DNA of 9,341 nt from Gammaproteobacteria bacterium (GTDB taxonomy: Bacteria > Pseudomonadota > Gammaproteobacteria > QOAV01), in contig JALXFQ010000012.1 in assembly GCA_027067235.1 (NCBI GenBank), forward strand, positions 1 to 9,341, in the 5' to 3' direction. The notes below the pieces were generated by a model, which was not told where the DNA came from, made no database searches, and saw only the letters and a list, made by a program, of their open reading frames with translations. The position numbers and the translations under genes were made by a program. This document shows, one piece after another, positions 1-4,677 of this stretch. Numbering within the stretch: the stretch's first letter is position 1; each line of letters begins with the position of its first letter.

Positions 1-1
1 A

Positions 2-130
2 CCCCCATTCGGCCACATCCAGCAAATGGGGTTACGGCGCTTCAGCCTGAGAACACAGGAAAAAGTCACCCGGCAATGGCAGATGCTCTGCCTGGTTCAC
101 AATCTGAAGAAGGTCTATCATTATGCGTAG
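2..130 (+). CDS. C-terminal fragment of an IS1182-like transposase (5' end outside window)
   Basis: The frame is open from the window edge to the TAG at 128-130 and gives 42 residues. It starts PPFGHIQQMGLRRFSLRT and ends in LCLVHNLKKVYHYA. This matches the usual tail of IS1182-family DDE transposases: a PFGxIK/Q motif, a 'G-x-RRF-L-R' stretch, a charged helix and a closing 'AHNLxKL'-type segment. The catalytic DDE residues would lie upstream, outside the window, so I cannot say whether the element is intact. No recognisable terminal inverted repeat was found between the stop and about 240. The family assignment rests on the tail motif alone. The element sits just before the cassette-like region, so insertion sequence activity beside the integron-like array is likely. 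Confidence 0.65.
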   Translation, partial: PPFGHIQQMGLRRFSLRTQEKVTRQWQMLCLVHNLKKVYHYA

Positions 131-242
131 TGAGCAGAACGAGCGTAGATGTGTGACCAGTGAGGCGGGCTACAGGGCTACAGCCAAGAAAGCGTCACGG
201 AAATACCTCAATAGCGCAGAAAAGGAAAAACGATGAGAAATG

Positions 243-357
243 GAGCCAGGCCAGAAACCCCCAAGAAAACGAATCAGGCATCGAAGGAAAACAGAAAATC
301 TATTCGATGCTGGATATTCGGTTCTTTTGTTCGGGTTTTTCTGCAGGCTCGTTAGCC
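243..357 (+). repeat. Long imperfect inverted repeat ending at a GTTAGCC core (possible attC of an upstream cassette)
   Basis: Left arm 243-285 and right arm 303-350 pair imperfectly around a 17-nt loop (286-302). The outer end pairs GAGCC (243-247) with GGCTC (346-350). Inner blocks pair CAGAAA, CCC and CGAAT, and the top of the stem pairs GCATCGAA with TTCGATGC exactly. The right arm is about 5 nt longer, leaving unpaired bases. GTTAGCC (351-357) follows immediately and looks like an integron core site. Long asymmetric stems of this size exist among attC sites, for example the Vibrio VCR type. However, no clean RYYYAAC inverse core is present at about 235-242 (the bases there read tgagaaat). 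It may be a decayed attC or an unrelated hairpin. The core at 351 is supported independently by its match to the attC at 960. Confidence 0.45.
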
Positions 358-396
358 ATCAATAAATCCAGCCTGATGCCAAACGGCACACATTTG

Positions 397-413
397 TGCT
401 ATACTTCATAGCA
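397..413 (+). promoter_or_regulatory. Extended -10 promoter with overlapping inverted-repeat operator candidate
   Basis: TG-n-TATACT at 397-405 is a good extended -10. No clear -35 is visible near 377-382. The perfect inverted repeat TGCTAT (397-402) / ATAGCA (408-413), with 5 nt between arms, overlaps the -10 and the ATG. It is a natural candidate binding site for the ribbon-helix-helix antitoxin encoded downstream. The predicted transcript start (about 412-413) falls on the toxin ATG, and no Shine-Dalgarno sequence is present, so the mRNA may be leaderless. Confidence 0.5.
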
Positions 414-691
414 TGAAGCCGATCAACTGGAATCCTGAGAAAAACCAACAGCTTATTCTGGAACGCGGTATTTCTTTCGAGGACGTTGTTTTCTATTTAC
501 AGCAAGACGCATTACTGGACGATATTGTTCATCCAAATAGCGATAAATATCCGAATCAACGAGTATTCGTTATCGACATAGATGGCTATGTGCATCTTGT
601 ACCCTATGTTGAAAACCGAAAAGAGATTTTCCTGAAAACGGTGATTCCAAGCAGAAAGGCAACCAAACAGTATCTTGGAGAGAGGTCATGA
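413..691 (+). CDS. BrnT/DUF497-like toxin of a type II toxin-antitoxin system
   Basis: This is a 92-aa protein. Its N-terminal segment 'INWNPEKNQQLILERGISFEDVV' matches the BrnT/DUF497 signature (xFxWDxxKNxxNxxKHGISFEEA). The C-terminal half, with 'VENRKEIFLKTVIPSRKATK', matches the family's closing strand and the '(I/V)SARKAT' helix. BrnT proteins have a RelE-like ribonuclease fold and cleave cytoplasmic RNA when freed from their antitoxin. The sequence is diverged from classical BrnT (the usual H in 'KHG' is R here), so the exact subfamily is open. The toxin comes first and its TGA overlaps the antitoxin ATG by 4 bp (ATGA, 688-691), as in brnTA. The ATG at 413 lies at the predicted transcript start and no Shine-Dalgarno sequence is seen. 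The pair sits inside an integron cassette, where toxin-antitoxin modules are thought to stabilise arrays. Confidence 0.7.
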   Translation: MKPINWNPEKNQQLILERGISFEDVVFYLQQDALLDDIVHPNSDKYPNQRVFVIDIDGYVHLVPYVENRKEIFLKTVIPSRKATKQYLGERS

Positions 692-1002
692 GTAATCCCA
701 AATTGAATAAAGAGGAAAAAGAGATCCTTAAAGACTTTGAAGCAGGGGAGTTCAAATCTGTACTCACCGCCAGACGCAGAAAAATGCTGCGGGCAACTGC
801 TGAGGAAACTTTCAAAAAAGATAAGCGGATTAACATCAGGATTTCCAGTCGTGATCTGGAGTCGCTTCAGAGGCGGGCGCTTGAGGAAGGGATTCCATAT
901 CAGACACTGGTATCTAGCGTCCTCCATAAATACGTCTCTGGCGGATTCCGGGATTTAATGGCTAACAAGACATCCCAGCGGACGCAAAAATCGCGCCGCT
1001 GA
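688..1002 (+). CDS. CopG-type (ribbon-helix-helix) antitoxin partner of the BrnT-like toxin
   Basis: This is a 104-aa protein. Residues 1-45 hold 'LNKEEKEILKDFEAGEFKSV' and a basic, helical toxin-facing part. Residues 46-83, 'KRINIRISSRDLESLQRRALEEGIPYQTLVSSVLHKYVSG', are a typical CopG_antitoxin ribbon-helix-helix: a DNA-binding strand (RINIRIS), a first helix, a turn at EGIPYQTL, and a second helix. Such proteins neutralise the toxin and bind the operon promoter as dimers, which fits the inverted repeat at 397-413. A GGAG Shine-Dalgarno (677-680) lies 7 nt before the ATG, which overlaps the toxin stop. Relatives usually end soon after 'YVSG'. Here residues 92-104 (ANKTSQRTQKSRR) are encoded by the attC site, and the TGA lies in its inner arm. 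The tail is therefore probably an accident of cassette architecture. Confidence 0.8.
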   Translation: MSNPKLNKEEKEILKDFEAGEFKSVLTARRRKMLRATAEETFKKDKRINIRISSRDLESLQRRALEEGIPYQTLVSSVLHKYVSGGFRDLMANKTSQRTQKSRR

Positions 1003-1017
1003 ATTTTATCGTTACGA
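960..1017 (+). other. attC site (59-base element) of the toxin-antitoxin cassette
   Basis: The order is canonical. The inverse core R'' is GGCTAAC (960-966). L'' is CAGCGG-A-CGC (976-985), followed by a short loop (986-992). L' is GCGCCGCTG (993-1001), and the core R' is GTTACGA (1011-1017). L'' and L' pair fully except for one extra base, A982, the single extrahelical base that orients attC sites. The layout closely resembles the aadA1-type attC in spacing and in the 'TAACAA ... GAC-GC ... GCGC ... AATT ... GTTA' skeleton. R' deviates from GTTRRRY at its 3' half, but those bases belong to the next cassette. The antitoxin gene runs into the site and stops inside L'. Confidence 0.8.
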
Positions 1018-1040
1018 GGGCAAGAGGGGGATTCGTCATA

Positions 1041-1454
1041 ATGCCAACACTCGACTCGCTAGTCAGCGAATACAACAATATGTCATTTGGTCTCGGTGTG
1101 GCAGGTGGCGAAAGCAACGAGTACCGTGAGGTGCGTTTCGAAGTTTGGCCAACTGACGTGCATTACGAGTTCGTAGAGCGAACGTCGAACTATCAAGTCG
1201 AATTTCATTGGGAGCACGAGATAGTGCCGGGTCTACCAAATGCAGTCGATACGATCTTTGCTGGCGCTCAGGCGATATTCGGGCAATTCAACCCAACCCG
1301 GACAGAGGCTAAGGTCAAGAAGCACCGAATCGCGTTGTATCTGCCAACGAATTTTAGTGCTTGCGACATTGCTGGGGTGATGCACCACTTCATAGCATGG
1401 TCGCGACCGATAATAGACGATGTGGCTCGTTCATGTTCGCATGCACATAGGTAA
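1041..1454 (+). CDS. Hypothetical protein in a second cassette-like unit
   Basis: This is a 137-aa protein whose family I do not recognise. It is acidic and aromatic-rich in its N-terminal two thirds (for example 'EVRFEVWPTDVHYEFVERTSNYQVEFHWEHEI'), which suggests a mainly beta fold. A basic stretch follows (about 90-100), then a hydrophobic segment 'IALYLPTNFSACDIAGVMHHFIAWSRPIID'. There is no signal peptide. A purine-rich Shine-Dalgarno (AGAGGGGG, 1023-1030) lies 10 nt before the ATG. The gene starts 24 bp after the core at 1011-1017 and its TAA lies inside a GTAAC inverse-core-like sequence (1451-1455). This tight fit between two recombination sites is typical of cassette genes, many of which encode proteins of unknown function. 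It is more AT-rich than the cob genes, which agrees with transfer. Confidence 0.55.
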   Translation: MPTLDSLVSEYNNMSFGLGVAGGESNEYREVRFEVWPTDVHYEFVERTSNYQVEFHWEHEIVPGLPNAVDTIFAGAQAIFGQFNPTRTEAKVKKHRIALYLPTNFSACDIAGVMHHFIAWSRPIIDDVARSCSHAHR

Positions 1455-1455
1455 C
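1449..1455 (+). other. Degenerate inverse core, possible remnant attC start of the second cassette
   Basis: AGGTAAC overlaps the TAA of the preceding gene. Its last five bases (GTAAC) are the exact complement of the unusual GTTAC core at 1011-1015 that opens this unit, as cassette logic predicts. The two outer bases do not match. I cannot find a clear L''/L' stem or a closing GTTRRRY downstream. The next 45 bp hold only a weak GC-rich fold and a short tandem GAGGTTCT repeat (1484-1499), so the site is probably truncated or decayed. Confidence 0.35.
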
Positions 1456-1762
1456 GGGCGCAAGCGGCGTGCCTCATAATACGAGGTTCTGAGGTTCTGG
1501 GGACACCCATTAGCCAATCTCTGTCAATACCCCGAACAATCCCCTGCCAATGGTAAGCACTGGCATTAGGGATAAACCCCTCTGTTTCCGGCCATGATCG
1601 CACCTGTTATGTCTGGCTATTGGCATCGGATCAAACGATCCGCACCACACACCCATCTGGATCAAGACGAAACGCATCCCGTGCTTTTTCCTGGAAGGGG
1701 CAAATCGCCAAGCCAGCAGCATGGTCCGGTATCGCTCTCGCCGCCCGGACATGATGCCGCAA
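1456..1762. other. Region without a convincing intact gene, with a possible 3' gene remnant on the minus strand
   Basis: This is the transition from the AT-rich cassette zone to the GC-rich cob block. It holds two perfect 6-bp inverted repeats, CGGATC/GATCCG (1627-1642, loop 4) and GTCCGG/CCGGAC (1724-1750, loop 15). Neither has a T-tract, so neither is a good intrinsic terminator. On the minus strand, directly after the OsmC-family stop and in the same frame, 43 open codons (about 1762-1634) end at a TGA (1633-1631). Their last part reads ARDAFRLDPDGCVVRIV, which resembles the end of a vicinal-oxygen-chelate (glyoxalase-like) protein. It lacks its own start and most of a domain, so I do not call it as a gene. 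Confidence 0.3.
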
Positions 1763-2182
1763 TCAGGAAAAATGCACCGTGGTCTGACTGTCGGGTATTG
1801 CCCGCGTGTTGCGCGACACCGGGCAATGGCTCATGCGTTCGATGACATGCTGTATCTGATCGGCGCTGGCTTCGCCGCTGCGCAATACGCCGGAAAAATC
1901 CACATGCAGGCGGTTGATTATCCAGTCGTTTCCGGCAATCAGTTCCAGAGCGCCGTCGGCGGCGGTCAGCGCCAGGCCGCTTTCTGCGCAGTTGATGCGG
2001 AAATAGGTGTGCTGGCAGGTGAACAGCGAATACACATAGACGGAAAACCCCGGCGACAGCAGATTCAGTTCGAATGGCTGCCATTCACCATCGGCCAGAT
2101 GGCTGACCTGCAGTTGCCCGATGGCGTTGTCAGCGCCGCTGTAAGTGCAGTGCAGTCGCATGGAAAAAACGTGTTCGCTCAT
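1763..2182 (-). CDS. OsmC-family protein, last gene of the cobalamin operon
   Basis: This is a 139-aa protein. OsmC/Ohr proteins are cytoplasmic thiol peroxidases that reduce organic hydroperoxides through a pair of cysteines. Here C56 in 'SLFTCQH' and C120 in 'MSHCPVSRN' lie at nearly the spacing of the catalytic pair in E. coli OsmC. The stretch 'LHVDFSGVLRSGEASADQIQHVIERMSHCPVSRN' is typical of the C-terminal half of the family. The N-terminal part is less conserved, so a true peroxidase activity is not certain. A GAGG Shine-Dalgarno lies 6 nt before the ATG. The gene starts 24 bp after cobC on the same strand and has no promoter gap of its own, so it is probably co-transcribed with the B12 genes. 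A link to the redox or oxygen sensitivity of cobalt corrinoids is a guess. Confidence 0.7.
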   Translation of the reverse strand: MSEHVFSMRLHCTYSGADNAIGQLQVSHLADGEWQPFELNLLSPGFSVYVYSLFTCQHTYFRINCAESGLALTAADGALELIAGNDWIINRLHVDFSGVLRSGEASADQIQHVIERMSHCPVSRNTRAIPDSQTTVHFS

Positions 2183-2206
2183 GTTGCGCCTCGTGATTCA
2201 GGGGTT

Positions 2207-3199
2207 TCACCGAAGTGTAATGCTATCGGAAATATTGTTCATGGTTTGTTGCAGCCTTTGCCAGCCTTGTTCCGGCGGCAGGCCGAAACGCAGGGCGGCG
2301 GGCTGCGTCAACAGGCGAACCAGAATACCGCGTTGCGCCAGTTGCCGATAGATGTCGGCGGCTTGCGGCGTGCGGCAATAGACAAACAGATCGGTGCGGC
2401 CGGTGACGATCAGGCCGGCCTGTTGCAGCAGGGCACTCAGGCGCTCAATGCGCTGCGGCAGCTCGCGGCAAGTCTGCTGTCGCCAGCGCTGGTCGGTCAA
2501 TGCCTGCTGACCCGCCCAGCGCGCCACGCCGGATACGGCCCACGGCTCCAGGCGTTGCGCCAGTGGGTTTCGCAGCGTTGCGCCGGCGAACACAAAGCCG
2601 AGGCGTATGCCCGCCAGACCAAAGAACTTGCCCATTGAGCGCAATACCATGACATTGGCCGGCAATGCCTGGTTCAGCAGGCTGCGCCGGGGCCGGCTGT
2701 CGATGAAGGCCTCGTCCACCAGCAGCCAGGCGTTTTGCCGGTCCAGTCTGGCGGCCAGATGGCGCAGGGTCTGCGCTTCGACCAGGCGCCCGTCCGGGTT
2801 GTTGGGATTGGCCAGTATCAGGCCATGCAGCCCGTCGAGACTGGCTTCGAGCTGTTCGAATGGTATTTGCGCGACTTCATGCCCGGCTTTTTGCCAGCAG
2901 TGTGCGTACTCGGAATAGGTTGGCGTGACCACGCCGATTTTGCCGCGCGGCGCTATTTCCGGCAGATGCTGAATGGCCCACTGGCTGCCGGGCACGGCGA
3001 GAAAACCCGCCTGGCCGTAATAGTGTTCGGCGGCGTATTCCAGCCCGTCGTTGGCTTCGGGCAGGCGTTGCCAGATGGCAGCCGGTACCGCCGGCAGCGG
3101 GTACGGCGACGGGTTGATGCCGGTGGACAGGTCCAGCCACTGGCCGGGCGCAATGCCGGTTGCGGCGGCCGCCGCCCGTATGCCGCCACCGTGGTTCAT
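2207..3199 (-). CDS. cobC: L-threonine-O-3-phosphate decarboxylase (CobC; CobD in Salmonella naming)
   Basis: This is a 330-aa class I/II aminotransferase-fold enzyme. It decarboxylates L-threonine phosphate to (R)-1-amino-2-propanol phosphate, the arm that CbiB joins to adenosylcobyric acid. The N-terminus 'MNHGGGI' and 'WLDLSTGINPSPYPLP' (21-36) are characteristic of the family. PLP-site features are NPNNPDG (131-137), the DEAF motif (162-165) and the Schiff-base lysine K191 in 'RSMGKFFGLAGIRLGF'. The reading frame is open a further 85 codons upstream, but that part is antisense-like sequence inside cbiB. The ATG at 3199 gives the family start and overlaps the cbiB stop by 4 bp (ATGA), pointing to translational coupling. 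No independent Shine-Dalgarno is obvious. Length is near the bacterial norm of about 330-360. Confidence 0.9.
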   Translation of the reverse strand: MNHGGGIRAAAAATGIAPGQWLDLSTGINPSPYPLPAVPAAIWQRLPEANDGLEYAAEHYYGQAGFLAVPGSQWAIQHLPEIAPRGKIGVVTPTYSEYAHCWQKAGHEVAQIPFEQLEASLDGLHGLILANPNNPDGRLVEAQTLRHLAARLDRQNAWLLVDEAFIDSRPRRSLLNQALPANVMVLRSMGKFFGLAGIRLGFVFAGATLRNPLAQRLEPWAVSGVARWAGQQALTDQRWRQQTCRELPQRIERLSALLQQAGLIVTGRTDLFVYCRTPQAADIYRQLAQRGILVRLLTQPAALRFGLPPEQGWQRLQQTMNNISDSITLR

Positions 3200-4095
3200 G
3201 TGGCCAGGCCAGCCGTCAGGCCGAGCAGCGCGGCGGACAGCGCCAGAAACCAGGCGCTGACCCCCACCAGCCTGACCGCACGGGAAATATCGGATGGCAG
3301 GGCCGCCTTGCCCAGACCCAGCAGCGGGCGCTGCTTGGTTTTGCCGTGATAGCGGCTGTTTCCGCCCAGCCGTATGCCCAGAGCGCCTGCGCCCGAGGCC
3401 ATGACCGGCCCGGCATTGGGGCTGTACCAGTTTCGCGCCTGATGGCGCCAGCAACGAAGGGCGTTGCGGCTGCCGCCGGCCAGCGCGTAGAGCAGGGCGG
3501 TCAGCCGCGCGGGAAGGATATTCAGCACGTCATCGGCGCGGGCGGCGAACCAGCCGAACCGGCGGTAGCGGTCGGTGCGGTAGCCCCACATGGCGTCCAG
3601 TGTATTGGCGAGGCGGTGCAGCACCACGCCCGGCGTGCCCGCCAGCAGCAGCCAGAACAGGCTGGCAATGACAGCATCGGAGCCGTTTTCCAGCACCGAT
3701 TCCACGGCGGCCTTGCTGATTCCGGTCTGGTCCAGTTCTGCGGCGTCGCGGCTGACGATACGCGACACGGCATTTCGCGCGCCGATGATGTCGCCGCTGG
3801 TCAGCGGTTTCTGTACCGCGGCGGCGTGCTGGCCCAGACTGTTGCCGCCCAGCGCCAGCCAGCCCGTGAGGACGGCAAACCAGGGGCCGAGCCACTGCGC
3901 CAGCAGCCACGCGCCGGCTGTTGGCGGCAGCACCAGTGCCAGCCAGCAGGCTATGCCGGCCAGCGTCTTGCGCTGGTTGAAGCGCGCCTCCACGGTTTGC
4001 GCCAGTCGCCCGAAGGCCGCCAGCGGATGCCAGCGAACGGGCTCGCCAAGCAGTGTATCAATCGATAAAGCTGCAATAGGCAGAAAAGGATGCAT
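3196..4095 (-). CDS. cbiB: Adenosylcobinamide-phosphate synthase (CbiB; CobD in Pseudomonas naming)
   Basis: This is a 299-aa integral membrane protein that attaches aminopropanol (phosphate) to the f-carboxyl of adenosylcobyric acid. The N-terminal 'LSIDTLLGEPVRWHPLAAFGRL' (10-31) matches the family's 'D-LLGxPxxxPHPVxxxG' entry. The central 'IVSRDAAELDQTGISKAAVESVLENGSDAVIASLFW' (113-148) and 'ANTLDAMWGYRTDRYRRFGWFAARADDVLNILPARLTALL' (163-202) are near-diagnostic for CbiB. Hydrophobic spans at about 45-80, 142-160, 190-207 and 274-297 are probable membrane segments. It starts 7 bp after the cobO stop and overlaps cobC by 4 bp. The substrate phosphate is supplied by the adjacent cobC product. 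Confidence 0.92.
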   Translation of the reverse strand: MHPFLPIAALSIDTLLGEPVRWHPLAAFGRLAQTVEARFNQRKTLAGIACWLALVLPPTAGAWLLAQWLGPWFAVLTGWLALGGNSLGQHAAAVQKPLTSGDIIGARNAVSRIVSRDAAELDQTGISKAAVESVLENGSDAVIASLFWLLLAGTPGVVLHRLANTLDAMWGYRTDRYRRFGWFAARADDVLNILPARLTALLYALAGGSRNALRCWRHQARNWYSPNAGPVMASGAGALGIRLGGNSRYHGKTKQRPLLGLGKAALPSDISRAVRLVGVSAWFLALSAALLGLTAGLAT

Positions 4096-4102
4096 CGCAG
4101 AC

Positions 4103-4639
4103 TCAGAATTCCACGCCCTGTTGCGCCTTGATGCCGTCGCTGAAAGCGTGTTTCAGCAGCTTCATTTCGGTGACCGTATCGGCGGCGGCGATGACTTCTT
4201 CGGCGGCGTTGCGGCCGGTGAGGATCAGATGCATCCAGGACGGTTTTTCCTCGCGGATGAGGGTCGCGATTTCCGCGCCGCTGATCCAGCCGTAACCGCA
4301 GCAATAGTTGATTTCGTCCAGCATCACCAGATCGAACTCGCCGGAGCGGATTTTCGCCCGCGAAAATTCCCAGATTTCGCGGCTGGTCTGTAAATCCTGT
4401 TGCGGGTTGTTGGTGTCCCAGGTAAAGCCGTCGCCGAGGGCGTGCCATTCGATATTGTCAAAGTGTTTGGCCGCTTCCTGCTCGCCGGTTTTCCATTTGC
4501 CCTTGATGAACTGGATCACGCAGACTTTCATGCCCCAGCCGGCGGCGCGGAAGACCACGCCGAATCCGGCGGATGATTTGCCCTTGCCGTCGCCGGTGTT
4601 GACCAGTGTAATGCCGGTTCTTTTATCTCGTGATTTCAT
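4103..4639 (-). CDS. cobO: Cob(I)yrinic acid a,c-diamide adenosyltransferase (CobO/BtuR/CobA type)
   Basis: This is a 178-aa P-loop ATP:corrinoid adenosyltransferase. It transfers the 5'-deoxyadenosyl group from ATP to Co(I) corrinoids. The Walker A 'NTGDGKGKSSAGFG' (14-27) has the GxGKGKS form typical of this family. 'VCVIQFIKGKWKTGE', 'FDLVMLDEINYCCGYGWI' and 'LILTGRNAAEEVIAAADTVTEM' follow in family order. I chose the ATG at 4639 because AGGGGA lies 6 nt before it. An upstream TTG (4681) overlapping the cobB stop would add 14 residues and give a more family-like N-terminal helix, but it has poorer signals. The protein is shorter at the N-terminus than E. coli BtuR. It sits between cobB, which makes its a,c-diamide substrate, and cbiB. 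Confidence 0.92.
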   Translation of the reverse strand: MKSRDKRTGITLVNTGDGKGKSSAGFGVVFRAAGWGMKVCVIQFIKGKWKTGEQEAAKHFDNIEWHALGDGFTWDTNNPQQDLQTSREIWEFSRAKIRSGEFDLVMLDEINYCCGYGWISGAEIATLIREEKPSWMHLILTGRNAAEEVIAAADTVTEMKLLKHAFSDGIKAQQGVEF

Positions 4640-4677
4640 ACGGTTCCCCTGTATACGTTGTTCCCGTAGCTGCCGGC

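Larger units (their letters stand above)
352..1011 (+). mobile_element. Integron gene cassette carrying a toxin-antitoxin pair
   Basis: The left boundary is the core G|TTAGCC at 351-357. The right boundary is the core-like G|TTACGA at 1011-1017. On excision, G1011 would join TTAGCC (352-357) to make GTTAGCC. That is the exact reverse complement of the inverse core GGCTAAC (960-966) in this unit's own attC. This relation between a cassette's start and its attC outer arm is a hallmark of integron cassettes. The 660-bp size, the single compact two-gene load in the sense direction, and the toxin-antitoxin content all fit known cassettes. No integrase gene is in view, so this is either part of a larger array or an array without an integrase (CALIN type). 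Confidence 0.75.

Noticed and set aside
160..411. 83-codon + strand frame between the transposase tail and the toxin gene
   Set aside because: It runs through the inverted repeat and the core site, has low complexity and no family features, and has no ribosome site.
1627..1642. Perfect 6-bp hairpin as terminator of the cob operon
   Set aside because: There is no T-tract on the minus strand after the stem and it lies more than 100 bp past the last gene.
1721..2638. 305-codon open frame on the + strand opposite the OsmC-family gene and cobC
   Set aside because: It is antisense to two genes with clear family motifs, spans the gap between them, and has no recognisable domain. It arises from GC-rich codon bias on the opposite strand.
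3200..3454. 85-codon N-terminal extension of the cobC frame
   Set aside because: It lies wholly inside cbiB in another frame, shows no similarity to the family, and the ATG at 3199 gives the expected start and a 4-bp overlap.
3160..4068. 302-codon + strand frame opposite cbiB
   Set aside because: It mirrors cbiB, is rich in Q, R, A and G with no motif, and has no ribosome site, while cbiB is diagnostic on the other strand.
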